A DNA stretch of 64,000 bases from Hyphobacterium sp. CCMP332 (GCA_014323545.1 CP058647.1:3016001-3080000), one strand, 5' to 3'. Numbered from the stretch's first letter, positions 16,165 to 25,636 are shown. Notes: generated from the letters alone by a model not told the origin. Translations and numbers: made by a program.

Positions 16165-17127
16165 ATGACCTTTGATCTTTTACTTGAAAATCTAACAAAT
16201 CCGGCTTTATTATTCTTTTTTCTTGGAATATTAGCTGTACAGCTCAAAAGTGATCTTGAGATTCCACCAACCTCATCCAAGTTTATCTCGCTTTATCTTT
16301 TGTTTTCAATTGGTTTTAAGGGAGGACAGGAACTCGCTCATAGTAACATGGATCTTGAAATTCTATGGTCTCTGGTGTTCGGAATAATTTTAGCTCTGGT
16401 GATTCCGATTTACTCATTTTTTATCCTGAAAAAGAAATTTGGTGTATTTAATGCCGGGGCAATTGCAGCAGCTTATGGTTCAGTAAGTGCTGTAACCTTT
16501 GTTACGGCAGTTTCATTTCTCGAAATTCAAAAAATTGAATTTGGTGGACATATGGTGGCAGTTATGGCCCTTATGGAAGCCCCTTCAATAATAATTGGTG
16601 TTTTGCTTATGTCGTATTTTAACAAAAAGGACAATTCTGAAATTAATATTCCTGAGGTTATACGTCATTCATTTACAAATGGAAGCGTACTTATGGTTAT
16701 GGGAAGTTTGGTCATCGGATTTCTGGCCAGTGATCAGCAGGCAGAGGGAATCAGGCCTTTTACCACCGATATATTCAAGGGCTTTTTGGCAGTATTTTTA
16801 TTGGATATGGGCATCATTAGTGGAAAACGGCTTTCTTCTTTTCTCGAAAACGGTTGGTTTGCCTTAATTTTTGCCATTGTGGTTCCTTTCTTTAACGGAA
16901 TCCTAACTGCCTATCTTTCCTCATTTTTTACTCAATCTGAAGGCAACCAATTGTTGTTTTCGATTTTGGCAGCCAGTGCATCGTATATTGCTGTACCTGC
17001 AGCCATGCGATTGGCAGCGCCCGAAGCCAATCAAAGTTTGTACATTCCAATGGCTTTAGCTATTACCTTTCCATTTAATATCACTCTGGGAATGCCCATT
17101 TATCTTTATATTATTCAAAGTATTTAA
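16165..17127 (+). CDS. Sodium-dependent bicarbonate transporter, SbtA type
   Basis: A 320-residue polytopic membrane protein of the SbtA/DUF897 family. Diagnostic blocks are LKSDLEIPPTSSKF near residues 27-40, then SIGFKGGQEL, AIAAAYGSVSAVTFVTA near 96-112 and AVMALMEAPSIIIG near 130. Characterised SbtA proteins of cyanobacteria import HCO3- with Na+ across the inner membrane; transport of bicarbonate here is inferred from family membership. The usual cyanobacterial partner SbtB (PII-like) is not adjacent. The gene sits between the TetR gene and the exporter operon, with a terminator-like hairpin upstream, and has no clear promoter of its own. Confidence 0.87.
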   Translation: MTFDLLLENLTNPALLFFFLGILAVQLKSDLEIPPTSSKFISLYLLFSIGFKGGQELAHSNMDLEILWSLVFGIILALVIPIYSFFILKKKFGVFNAGAIAAAYGSVSAVTFVTAVSFLEIQKIEFGGHMVAVMALMEAPSIIIGVLLMSYFNKKDNSEINIPEVIRHSFTNGSVLMVMGSLVIGFLASDQQAEGIRPFTTDIFKGFLAVFLLDMGIISGKRLSSFLENGWFALIFAIVVPFFNGILTAYLSSFFTQSEGNQLLFSILAASASYIAVPAAMRLAAPEANQSLYIPMALAITFPFNITLGMPIYLYIIQSI

Positions 17128-17137
17128 ATAATAATAC

Positions 17138-17169
17138 TTTGATAAATGATAGTAAAACTATTATATTTG
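17138..17169 (+). promoter_or_regulatory. Promoter with dyad operator for the ABC-HlyD-TolC operon
   Basis: TTTG (17138-17141), 20-base spacer, TATATTTG (17162-17169). The dyad ATAGT-AAA-ACTAT (17149-17161) sits in the same register as in the TetR promoter, and the bases ACTATTATATTTGCA are identical in both. This supports control by the neighbouring TetR protein. The leader to the ATG at 17335 is about 160 bases and contains no gene. Confidence 0.65.
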
Positions 17170-17334
17170 CAAATAAATTAACAATTGATATAATTCTTTT
17201 TGTAAATAATTAATGTGGTCAAATAGATTTATATATCGAGGGTAATTTATAAGGATTGAACAATTTGGTTAATTTCGACTTAATCTATTTATCAGAAAGA
17301 TTTAGATAAGATTTTACAATTCATATTGTCATAA

Positions 17335-19068
17335 ATGAGTGATTACTCAAATACATCTTTAACGCCATTAGAAAGATTTTGGAGGCTTCTGAAACCAGAC
17401 AGCCCGGAAATCAGAAATGTTTATATCTATTCAATTTTTATTGGATTGATAAATCTTTCCTTGCCTCTTGGAATTCAGGCCATTATCAATTTGATCCAGG
17501 GGGGGCAGGTGAGTACCTCATGGATTGTGTTGCTGGTATTTGTTGTTGGCGGCGTCGCTGTTGCAGGGGTATTACAGATATACCAGATGCGAATTACGGA
17601 GAACTTGCAACAAAAAATATTCACCAGAGCTTCTTTTGAATTTGCATACCGAATACCCAGGGTAAGGTTGGAAGCCTTGTATCGCTATTACGCGCCCGAA
17701 TTAATGAATCGCTTTTTTGATACCATGTCGGTACAAAAAGGATTGCCAAAAATTCTCATTGATTTTTCAGGAGCATCTTTACAGGTGATTTTTGGATTGA
17801 TATTACTGTCATTTTATCATCCATTCTTTATCATTTTCAGTTTAATTTTAGTCTTGCTGGTTTATGCGATATTTTGGTTAACAGCCAAAAGAGGCCTGGA
17901 AACAAGTTTGGAAGAATCAAAATACAAATACCAAACAGCACACTGGTTAGAGGAAATGGCAAGAACCAGTGTCACCTTTAAGCTTGCTGGCAAAACCGAT
18001 TTACCACTTCAGGTAACTGATAAATTGACAGGCGATTACCTTAAATCAAGGGAAGGGCATTTCTCTGTATTAGTTCAACAGTATTCTTTGATGGTGGTTT
18101 TCAAATCGATCGTTGCACTCGGATTGTTGGCACTTGGTGGAATTCTAGTGATGGAACAGCTCATGAATATTGGACAATTCGTAGCTGCGGAAATCATTAT
18201 CCTACTTATTATGAATTCTGTTGAAAAACTCATCATGAGTTTTGAAACCATATATGATGTATTAACTGCTCTCGAAAAGATGGGGCAGGTGACGGACATG
18301 GAACTCGAACAATCGGAAGGAATAGACTTGATAGAACAATGCGATAAAAATGGTCTTACTGTCGATCTGGATAATGTATCTTTTTATTACCCCGGACAGA
18401 AAAAAGCGGCATTAAGGGATATCTCATTGCATTTGGCGTGTAGCGATAAGGTCATGATTACCGGAGAAAACGGATCGGGAAAAAGCACTCTGGTTCAGGT
18501 TTTGGCAGGACTTTATGATGTCCAGGATGGGGGGATTTCCTATAACGGTTTTCCCATAGGCAATGTAAACCTGGAGTCGCTCAGGTCAGTAATAGGCGAT
18601 TACATGTCGCAGGAGCAACTTTTTGAAGGAACAATAATTCAAAACATCGCTATGGGCAGAGAAGTAGCCACTTTTGACAATGTGAAATGGGCCGTTAAAA
18701 ATCTGGGATTGGAAGAATTTGTCAGAAAATTGCCTTACGGATACGACACCATGATCGCGCCAGAGGGTAAAAGACTGCCTAAAAGTATTGTGGAAAAAAT
18801 TCTAATAGCAAGGGCCATTGCGGATAAACCTAAACTCCTTTTAATTGAAGATGCATTTGAACATCTGGACGAAATTGACAGAAGAAAAATTATAGATTTT
18901 CTGACAGATAAAGAGAATGAATGGACCATGGTGACAGTTTCTGCGGATCCATATGTTGCAAAGAGATCGGATAAAATATTTGAGGTAAAAGACGGGGAAA
19001 TAATTCACAGAGGAACCTATAAGGAAATGGAATCATTGGCAAAACTCAAAAAGAACAGGGATGCTTAA
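17335..19068 (+). CDS. ABC transporter (fused permease-ATPase) with non-canonical ATPase motifs
   Basis: A 577-residue half-transporter: six-helix ABC membrane domain (about 20-310) and nucleotide-binding domain (about 340-570). Walker A is intact (GENGSGKST, K383) and a Q-loop is present at Q426. The signature loop reads LPKSI (481-485) instead of LSGGQ, the Walker B end reads LLLIED (E505-D506, acidic pair inverted relative to DE), and the switch-histidine position falls in VSADP with no histidine. No C39 peptidase domain precedes the membrane part. With HlyD and TolC genes following, it should be the inner-membrane motor of a type I secretion or efflux complex. ATPase capacity is uncertain. 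The HlyD gene overlaps its end by 8 bases. Confidence 0.88.
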   Translation: MSDYSNTSLTPLERFWRLLKPDSPEIRNVYIYSIFIGLINLSLPLGIQAIINLIQGGQVSTSWIVLLVFVVGGVAVAGVLQIYQMRITENLQQKIFTRASFEFAYRIPRVRLEALYRYYAPELMNRFFDTMSVQKGLPKILIDFSGASLQVIFGLILLSFYHPFFIIFSLILVLLVYAIFWLTAKRGLETSLEESKYKYQTAHWLEEMARTSVTFKLAGKTDLPLQVTDKLTGDYLKSREGHFSVLVQQYSLMVVFKSIVALGLLALGGILVMEQLMNIGQFVAAEIIILLIMNSVEKLIMSFETIYDVLTALEKMGQVTDMELEQSEGIDLIEQCDKNGLTVDLDNVSFYYPGQKKAALRDISLHLACSDKVMITGENGSGKSTLVQVLAGLYDVQDGGISYNGFPIGNVNLESLRSVIGDYMSQEQLFEGTIIQNIAMGREVATFDNVKWAVKNLGLEEFVRKLPYGYDTMIAPEGKRLPKSIVEKILIARAIADKPKLLLIEDAFEHLDEIDRRKIIDFLTDKENEWTMVTVSADPYVAKRSDKIFEVKDGEIIHRGTYKEMESLAKLKKNRDA

Positions 19069-20425
19069 TATTTCCAGAAATAGTGTGAGCCAATTTATCA
19101 AGAAAGAAGATTTTATCTCTCTTAGATATGTTGAAAGGTTACATTCAGGTAGGGTATTACTCAAAATATTGATGTATATCTCGATAGTATCAATAATCGT
19201 GATGTTCATCCCATGGACACAGAATATAAGAGCAAGAGGAAGTGTGACAACCATACGACCGGATCAAAGGCCTCAAACTATTCATTCCATAATTGCAGGT
19301 AGAATTGAAAAGTGGTTTGTAAAAGAAGGGGACTTTGTATACAGAGGAGACACCATTTTATTTATTTCTGAAATCAAGGATGATTATTTTGATCCACAAT
19401 TACTTTCGAGAACCAGGGCACAGGTTGTTGCAAAAGAAATGTCGGTGCAATCTTATATTGAAAAAGTGAATGCATTGGAAAATCAAATTGAAGCGCTGGT
19501 ACAAACCCGAAAATTGAAGCTTCAGCAAGCGGAAAACAAACTAAAACAGGCCCATTTGAAAGTAACTAGTGATTCCATTGATTTTCAGGCCGCTATTATC
19601 AATTTTGAGATCGCCAGTGAGCAGTTTCAACGTTATGAAAAACTCTATAAAGATGGTTTACAATCACTTACTGATCTTGAAAACCGGAAGAATAAATTGC
19701 AGGAAGCGCAGGCCAAAATGATCTCTGCAGAAAATAAATTACTGACAAGTCAAAATGAAGTAATAAATGCCAAAGTTGAGCTCACATCGATTGATGCACA
19801 ATACCGCGATGATATTGCTAAAGCCAAATCAGAAAAGTTTACGGCTTTATCGGGTAAATACGATGCTGAGGCTGCAGTGACTAAACTCGAAAACCAATTC
19901 ATGAATTATTCGGTAAGAACAGGCATGTATTATATCACTGCTCCACAGGATGGATATGTGACAAAGGCGATTCAATCCGGATTGGGAGAAACAATTAAGG
20001 AAGGTGCTTCAATTGTCAGTATTATGCCTTCGCAATACGACCTCGCAGTGGAAATGTATGTAAATCCATTGGATTTACCTCTGATCGAAAAGAAACAGGA
20101 AGTGCGAATACAATTTGACGGTTGGCCTGCAATTGTATTTTCCGGTTGGCCAAATACCAGCTATGGAACCTACGGAGGTAGAGTTTTCGCTATAGATAAT
20201 TTTATAAGTGACAATGGCAAATACAGATTAATGGTTGCTCCCGATCCAAACGATCATCCCTGGCCGGATGCTTTACGGGTAGGCGCAGGCACATTCAATA
20301 TGCTATTGCTAAAAGATGTGCCAATTTGGTATGAATTGTGGCGACAAATCAATGGTTTTCCTCCGGATTACTATAAGAACGACTGGAATACAGAAGTCAA
20401 TAATAAGTCCAAAAACTCCAAATAG
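19061..20425 (+). CDS. HlyD family periplasmic adaptor (membrane fusion protein)
   Basis: A 454-residue adaptor: a short cytoplasmic N-terminus, one membrane helix (about 25-46, ILMYISIVSIIVMFIPW), a lipoyl half (SIIAGRIEKWFVKEGDFV), a long coiled-coil hairpin (about 115-270) and the return lipoyl strand with ITAPQDGYVTKAIQSGLGETIKEG near residue 300. It bridges the inner-membrane ABC protein and the outer-membrane TolC channel. Translational coupling to the ABC gene is suggested by the 8-base overlap. The C-terminal region (PDALRVGAGTFNMLLLKDVP) is the usual beta-barrel part of HlyD proteins. No cargo gene is adjacent. Confidence 0.9.
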   Translation: MLNISRNSVSQFIKKEDFISLRYVERLHSGRVLLKILMYISIVSIIVMFIPWTQNIRARGSVTTIRPDQRPQTIHSIIAGRIEKWFVKEGDFVYRGDTILFISEIKDDYFDPQLLSRTRAQVVAKEMSVQSYIEKVNALENQIEALVQTRKLKLQQAENKLKQAHLKVTSDSIDFQAAIINFEIASEQFQRYEKLYKDGLQSLTDLENRKNKLQEAQAKMISAENKLLTSQNEVINAKVELTSIDAQYRDDIAKAKSEKFTALSGKYDAEAAVTKLENQFMNYSVRTGMYYITAPQDGYVTKAIQSGLGETIKEGASIVSIMPSQYDLAVEMYVNPLDLPLIEKKQEVRIQFDGWPAIVFSGWPNTSYGTYGGRVFAIDNFISDNGKYRLMVAPDPNDHPWPDALRVGAGTFNMLLLKDVPIWYELWRQINGFPPDYYKNDWNTEVNNKSKNSK

Positions 20426-20430
20426 ACAAG

Positions 20431-21852
20431 ATGAAGATACGCTTCATATATATCTTATCCGTTCTTTTTGGACTGAGCATTATAAATACATTCGCTCAAA
20501 ATGATACCACTTTGGTCATGGATTTTGATGCGTATATGAAGATTGTAAAAGAGCATCATCCTATTGGTCAACAAGCGGAATTACAACTGGACAGGGGTAA
20601 GGCCGTGCTTCGAGAAGCAAGGGGAGGATTCGATCCAAAGATAAATCTGGAATCTTCACAGAAGGACTTTGAAGATAAAAACTATTATGATCTTCTGGAT
20701 GCCGGTTTGAAGGTACCAACATGGTTTGGTCTTGAGTTTAATGGTGGTTATGAACAAACCAGGGGAGTTTTTTTAAATCCTGAGAATAATACACCAGGAG
20801 CGGGTCTTGTATATGCAGGAGTCGGCATTCCCATTGGAGAGGGTTTATTCATTGATAAACGCAGGGCAGAATTGAGAAAAGCCAAAATTTTCAGAGAAAG
20901 CACCGAAGCGATGAGAAAGTCAATTTACAATGAACTCTTGTTCGATGCTGGAAAGGCCTATTGGGAATGGTTTATGGCTTACCATGTGCTTCTGGTTTAT
21001 GAAAATGCCTTAAATGTTGCCATTCAAAGATTTGAAGCTGTAAAACAGTCTGCATTATTTGGAGATAAACCCAGCATCGATACTTTGGAGTCAGGGATAC
21101 AGGTGCAAAACAGACGTCTTGCACTTCAGCAATCCAGACTTGACTTTAAAAATACGTCTGCGCTACTTTCCATTTATTTGTGGAGAGACGGTGAAATCCC
21201 TTTGGAATTAGATTCCATAGTCGTTCCACAGGAAAAAGATCGCGTAGAAACAGATGCCCGTTCTGGTTTTTCAGAATTGGAAATCGATAGCTTGCTTCTC
21301 AATCATCCTGATCTGTTACAATACGATTTTAAAATTGAACAATTGGACATTGAGCGAAGATGGAAAATAGAACAGCTCAAACCCGATTTAAATTTGAAAT
21401 ACAATTTTTTAGCCGAACCTTTGACAAATAACATCTTTTCTGAATTTACACCAAATAATTACAAATGGGGTTTGCAATTTGAAATGCCCGTTTTATTAAG
21501 AAAAGAAAGAGGAGCCTTGCTTCAAACCAAAGTCAAAGTACAAGAAGCGCAATTTGATTATAGCCTTAAACAGGCGGAATTGGGTTTTAAATTTCAGGCG
21601 GCGAGAAACGAGTTATTTACTACCAATAGTCAGGTAAATTTATATCGTCAAACAGTACAAGATTATCGGGGACTTTTGACGGGGGAAAGAACAAAATTTA
21701 ACGGCGGGGAAAGCTCGCTCTTTTTAGTGAACTCAAGGGAGTTGGGCTATATTAATGCTCAAATTAAACTGATAGAATTGCTATCCAAAAATCAAAAAGC
21801 AAAGCTCAAACGCGACTATGCTTTGGGAATTCTTTCAGAAATCAATTATTGA
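20431..21852 (+). CDS. TolC family outer-membrane channel
   Basis: A 473-residue protein with a signal peptide (MKIRFIYILSVLFGLSIINTFAQ) and the two TolC-type halves, each with a pair of long helices: an N-terminal half with EHHPIGQQAELQLDRGKAVLREARGGFDP and GVGIPIGEGLFIDKRRAELRKA, and a C-terminal half with NHPDLLQYDFKIEQLDIERRW and the FEMPVLLRKERG strand. It forms the trimeric channel through the outer membrane for the preceding ABC-HlyD pair; the gap to the HlyD gene is 5 bases, so one transcript is likely. The three-gene set is complete. Confidence 0.9.
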   Translation: MKIRFIYILSVLFGLSIINTFAQNDTTLVMDFDAYMKIVKEHHPIGQQAELQLDRGKAVLREARGGFDPKINLESSQKDFEDKNYYDLLDAGLKVPTWFGLEFNGGYEQTRGVFLNPENNTPGAGLVYAGVGIPIGEGLFIDKRRAELRKAKIFRESTEAMRKSIYNELLFDAGKAYWEWFMAYHVLLVYENALNVAIQRFEAVKQSALFGDKPSIDTLESGIQVQNRRLALQQSRLDFKNTSALLSIYLWRDGEIPLELDSIVVPQEKDRVETDARSGFSELEIDSLLLNHPDLLQYDFKIEQLDIERRWKIEQLKPDLNLKYNFLAEPLTNNIFSEFTPNNYKWGLQFEMPVLLRKERGALLQTKVKVQEAQFDYSLKQAELGFKFQAARNELFTTNSQVNLYRQTVQDYRGLLTGERTKFNGGESSLFLVNSRELGYINAQIKLIELLSKNQKAKLKRDYALGILSEINY

Positions 21853-22003
21853 TTGATCATTGTAATTCTCAATAATTTTTAATCATTTTCTAAGGGTTTT
21901 CCGCTAGTATATGTTCGTGGAATTCCGCCATTTTACAATTTTTTAAAACATATATCGCTGAAAATCAGTAAAATTCATTGATCTCAAATCAAATTTTACG
22001 AAA

Positions 22004-22786
22004 ATGAAAGTTAGGCTGATTTCAAATCCAATTATAATCATTATTTCTCTTTTTGCATTCTTTTTTAATGGATGCAAAGAAGAAAGCGATGTGCCAGGTA
22101 CTGCGTCAATTAAAATCTCAATGGTAGATGCGCCAGGAGATTTTGATTCGGTTATAATTGATGTGGAAGATGTGTTAATCAATTTAAGTGGATCGGGATC
22201 AGATTGGGAAAGTATGGATGGTGTTAAACCGGGAAGTTATGATCTGCTCAAATTAACCAATGGGAATGAGTGGATTTTAGGTGAAACTGAATTGCCCTCA
22301 GGTAATTTAAGTCAAATTAGACTTTTACTTGGATCGGGAAATCGATTGTATATCGAGGATTCCGCAATATATCTTCCTGTACCTTCAGCTAATCGAAGTG
22401 GATTAAAAATTAACATACAGGAGTCTTTAGAAGGTGACAAATCCTACAAACTCATACTAGATTTTGACGTTGACAAATCCATTGTAAGACTTGGAAATGG
22501 AGATTTTCAACTCAAACCTGTGATTAGAGGAAAATTGGAATCTAAAAGTGGAGCAATAAAAGGTAGAATTTTGCCTGAATCTAATTTATACAGGATCTAT
22601 GCCATAAGGGGAATTGATACATTAAATACACATTCGAATGTCAATGGAGAATTTTTACTCAGGGCTCTCGATCCTGGTATTTATGACTTAATTATACCTA
22701 ATGATTCAGGTATTGATCTTAGCATTGAGGAAATAAGCATCAGGGCAGGAGAGGTTAAAGATTTGGGCGATTTAAGGATGCTCTAA
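22004..22786 (+). CDS. DUF4382 domain-containing lipoprotein
   Basis: A 260-residue protein with a lipoprotein-type signal ending at FFFNGC (C23 or so). The DUF4382 domain follows directly: TASIKISMVDAPGDFDSVIIDVEDVLINLS, then SYDLLKLTNGNEWILGE and LPSGNLSQIRLLLG. A short C-terminal beta-sandwich-like segment (AIKGRILPESNLYRI to the end, with SNVNGEFLLRALDPGIYDL) resembles a carboxypeptidase-regulatory-like fold. DUF4382 proteins are exported and their function is not known. It is 151 bases downstream of the exporter operon but has a signal peptide, so it is not an obvious type I cargo. Confidence 0.82.
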   Translation: MKVRLISNPIIIIISLFAFFFNGCKEESDVPGTASIKISMVDAPGDFDSVIIDVEDVLINLSGSGSDWESMDGVKPGSYDLLKLTNGNEWILGETELPSGNLSQIRLLLGSGNRLYIEDSAIYLPVPSANRSGLKINIQESLEGDKSYKLILDFDVDKSIVRLGNGDFQLKPVIRGKLESKSGAIKGRILPESNLYRIYAIRGIDTLNTHSNVNGEFLLRALDPGIYDLIIPNDSGIDLSIEEISIRAGEVKDLGDLRML

Positions 22787-22792
22787 TTTTTT

Positions 22793-22807
22793 ATTTCAAA
22801 GTGAAAT
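22793..22807. terminator. Small hairpin between convergent genes
   Basis: ATTTCA-AAG-TGAAAT, a 6-bp AT-rich dyad, lies between the DUF4382 stop and the response-regulator stop, flanked by T and A runs on the two sides. It could act as a weak bidirectional terminator. Confidence 0.35.
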
Positions 22808-22813
22808 TTTATG

Positions 22814-23611
22814 TTATACAGTCAGTTGATGTATGTAGTCGATTAATTTAGATTCCCAATTTTCATTTTTGATAATATAGCCATCACATTTTTTATTTTT
22901 GAGTGACATGGCAATATGCGCATCCTCCTGAGAACTTATAAATATAATTTTAGTGTTTGCACGTTTTTCTTTAATTTTTTCTAACAGATTCATACTATTT
23001 CCATCAGGCAAAAAGTAGTCCATAAATACGATATCAGGGATATTCTTGTCAATCCCTTTTAAAAAAGATTTTTTACTTGAATAGGAAACAATATCATTTT
23101 CATTTATTTGATGGTTTTGAATTGTCTTTTTGAGTTTTAATTGAAACAACTCATCGTCTTCAAGAATAGCAATATTATATTTAGACTGATCTTTTAACTG
23201 ATTTAGTTTAACTAAAATTCTATCTAAAAAAGAATTCTTCCCTTCAGAGAACTTATTATCATTTAAGATTTGAGTCACCGTATTATTGTCGATAGACCCT
23301 TTTTCTAGTATAAAATCTGTTTGATTTTGTATAGCGCTGGACACCTCATTCATATCAAATCGTCCGGAAAAGAGTATTATCTTCATCCCGGGATGAAACT
23401 CTTTGAACTGTTTAATAACATCATTTCCTTTTAGTTTAGGAAGAATATTATCTATAAAGAGATAGTCAGGTTTGAAAGTACTTATGTAATACAGTGCATT
23501 TTCTGCACTCCTGCTTTTATAAATTTCATTTGACAAAGGTTCTAAAATGACAGATAATTTTTGAATAAATAAATCATCATCATCTACGATAAGAACGCGT
23601 GGCTTTTTCAT
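22814..23611 (-). CDS. Tandem-receiver response regulator without output domain
   Basis: A 265-residue protein made of two receiver domains. REC1 (about 4-120) has the acidic pocket VDDDD, phospho-acceptor D54 (LFIDN), S82 (LFSGR) and K104. REC2 (about 145-262) has LEDDE, D198 (VFMDYF), S226/S227 (FISSQ) and K248. All phosphorylation residues are kept in both. There is no DNA-binding or enzymatic output, so it should act by protein contact or as a phosphate shuttle. Its ATG follows the stop codon of the hybrid kinase gene with no gap, so the two are co-transcribed and probably form one phosphorelay. Confidence 0.88.
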   Translation of the reverse strand: MKKPRVLIVDDDDLFIQKLSVILEPLSNEIYKSRSAENALYYISTFKPDYLFIDNILPKLKGNDVIKQFKEFHPGMKIILFSGRFDMNEVSSAIQNQTDFILEKGSIDNNTVTQILNDNKFSEGKNSFLDRILVKLNQLKDQSKYNIAILEDDELFQLKLKKTIQNHQINENDIVSYSSKKSFLKGIDKNIPDIVFMDYFLPDGNSMNLLEKIKEKRANTKIIFISSQEDAHIAMSLKNKKCDGYIIKNENWESKLIDYIHQLTV

Positions 23612-25636
23612 TTAAGATTCGAATTGTTTGATACTATTTAAATACTCCTGTAGGTACTCTTTAACCATTATGAAATACTTATTCGTACTTTTTTTATTTT
23701 TCTTTTTAGCAGCCTCCTCCAATTGTGATGCTGCTTTACTTTCATTTAACAAATCAAGACTAACTAAAGATCCATGAATCATGTGAGCTTTCTTAGATAT
23801 TGTATTGTAATCTTCCTTTGCAAATGCTAAGTCAAGTTCTTCAATATCTTTTGGGAATCTTTTTTTTGCAATATTGAGCATACTCAATAAAAATTCTTTT
23901 CCATCATTCTCTTCTATTTTGTTAAAAGTTTTGAGGTGATTGTTTGTATTTTTGGAATTATTGTACTGACCATTTTTATCTTTTTTGTGAGATGGCTCCT
24001 GGCTTTTTGTAAATGTTAAAATACAATTCACAAGATCTTCCTCTCTGTATGGTTTTACGATATAATCATTCATTCCAATTTCAAGACACTTCTCTTTTTC
24101 TTTAACCACCGAATATGCGGAGCAGGCAATTATAGGCAATTTCATTTTCAATTTTTTCCTTATGTGTTCTGTCGCTTCCAAACCGTCCATTACAGGCATT
24201 TGTAAATCCATGATTATTATGTCATAGTTCCTATTTTCAAGCAATTCGATGGCTTCTTTCCCATTACTGGCCACATCGTAGCTTGCTGAATTTTTATCAA
24301 GATAATTCCCGGCAAGAAGTTGATTATGTTCGTTGTCATCTACAAGAAGTACATTTAGTCCCAAAAGTTTATCTATCTCCTCAGAAGAATTTTGGAATTT
24401 TTCCTGCATTCCTATTTCTTGAGAATCCGAGATTTCAAAAGGCATTTCTATTGAAAATGTTGCGCCTTCACCCTTTACGCTAGAAACCATTATTGTGCCG
24501 CCTAATAATTCTGTAAGCTCTTTTACTATATTTAGCCCCAGTCCGGTACCGCCATATTTTTTACTTGTGCTGGCTTCCTCTTGACTAAATCGATTAAAGA
24601 TTTTGCTTATATTTTTTTGAGAAATTCCTATTCCTGTATCCTTTACTTCGAACCGAATTATGACACGCTCATCTGTAATTGATTTACTTTCCGCACTTAA
24701 GTGAATTGATCCACTATCGGTAAATTTGATAGCATTTGAAATTAAATTTCCGAATATTTGATAAAGCCTTGTTTCATCGGATTTCACATACTTTGGAATA
24801 TCAAAATCATAACTTAACAAAAGCTTTAATCCTTTTTCTTTTACTTTATTATGATGAAGTTCTGTTATTTGTTTTATCACTTTTTCAAGATTAAGTGATC
24901 GAATATCCAATTCCAGCCGCCCGCTTTCTATTTTCGAGAGGTCGAGAATGTTGTTCAGGATGTGAAGAAGGTTTCTGGATGCTGTAGAAATTATTTCAAC
25001 ATTTTTTCTTTGTTCCGGATTAAGATCAGTTTTTCTTAAAAGGTCATTAAAACCAATTATGGCATTCATTGGCGTTCTGATTTCATGACTCATATTGGCA
25101 AGAAACTCATCTTTTACTTTAGAGAGCTTTTCAACACGCTGCTGTTCTTTTCGAAATTGAATTAACCTTATTACCGTTCTGCTGATTGCTTCTAAGGATT
25201 CTTTATCTTGTTTAGATAATTTTCGAGGCTTTCGATCTATTGCGCAAAGTGTGCCTAAATTATATCCTTCGTCATCTGTTAAAGGTGCTCCTGCGTAAAA
25301 ACGAATATTTGGATTACCCAAAACCAAAGGGTTTTCGTTAAATCGATCATCTTCCATGGCATCATTCACCTCAAAAACTTTTTTATCCATTATTGCATAT
25401 TGACAAAAAGATATATCTCTGCTGGTTTCATTCGCATCAATTCCAAACTTTGATTTAAACCATTGGCGATTATTGTCAATAAGACTTACTAATACAATTG
25501 GCACATCCAGAATGTTTGCTGCAAGCTTAGTGAGATCATCAAAGACATCTTCTGGAATGGTATCGAGAATATTGTAATAATTAAGTTTTTTTATTCTGTC
25601 TTGTTCATTTTCCGGAACCGGTAAGTGATGTTTCAT
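23612..25636 (-). CDS. Hybrid sensor histidine kinase (GAF-HisKA-HATPase-REC-HPt)
   Basis: A 674-residue cytoplasmic kinase without membrane helices. Domains in order: GAF (about 20-160), HisKA with H184 ([13 protein letters not shown]), HATPase with N301 box and DTGIGI (333-338) and GGTGLGL (362-368), receiver with D477 ([13 protein letters not shown]) and K528 in the VKP motif, and a C-terminal HPt domain with H618 ([10 protein letters not shown]). Each residue for a complete H-D-H relay is present, so phosphate can leave through HPt to the receiver protein encoded next. The GAF domain is of the type found after short bacteriophytochrome-like N-termini, but no chromophore cysteine is evident; the signal is unknown. 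Confidence 0.93.
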   Translation of the reverse strand: MKHHLPVPENEQDRIKKLNYYNILDTIPEDVFDDLTKLAANILDVPIVLVSLIDNNRQWFKSKFGIDANETSRDISFCQYAIMDKKVFEVNDAMEDDRFNENPLVLGNPNIRFYAGAPLTDDEGYNLGTLCAIDRKPRKLSKQDKESLEAISRTVIRLIQFRKEQQRVEKLSKVKDEFLANMSHEIRTPMNAIIGFNDLLRKTDLNPEQRKNVEIISTASRNLLHILNNILDLSKIESGRLELDIRSLNLEKVIKQITELHHNKVKEKGLKLLLSYDFDIPKYVKSDETRLYQIFGNLISNAIKFTDSGSIHLSAESKSITDERVIIRFEVKDTGIGISQKNISKIFNRFSQEEASTSKKYGGTGLGLNIVKELTELLGGTIMVSSVKGEGATFSIEMPFEISDSQEIGMQEKFQNSSEEIDKLLGLNVLLVDDNEHNQLLAGNYLDKNSASYDVASNGKEAIELLENRNYDIIIMDLQMPVMDGLEATEHIRKKLKMKLPIIACSAYSVVKEKEKCLEIGMNDYIVKPYREEDLVNCILTFTKSQEPSHKKDKNGQYNNSKNTNNHLKTFNKIEENDGKEFLLSMLNIAKKRFPKDIEELDLAFAKEDYNTISKKAHMIHGSLVSLDLLNESKAASQLEEAAKKKNKKSTNKYFIMVKEYLQEYLNSIKQFES

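Noticed and set aside
22004-22786. DUF4382 protein as cargo of the upstream ABC exporter
   Set aside because: It has its own lipoprotein signal and lies 151 bases away with no type I export signal.
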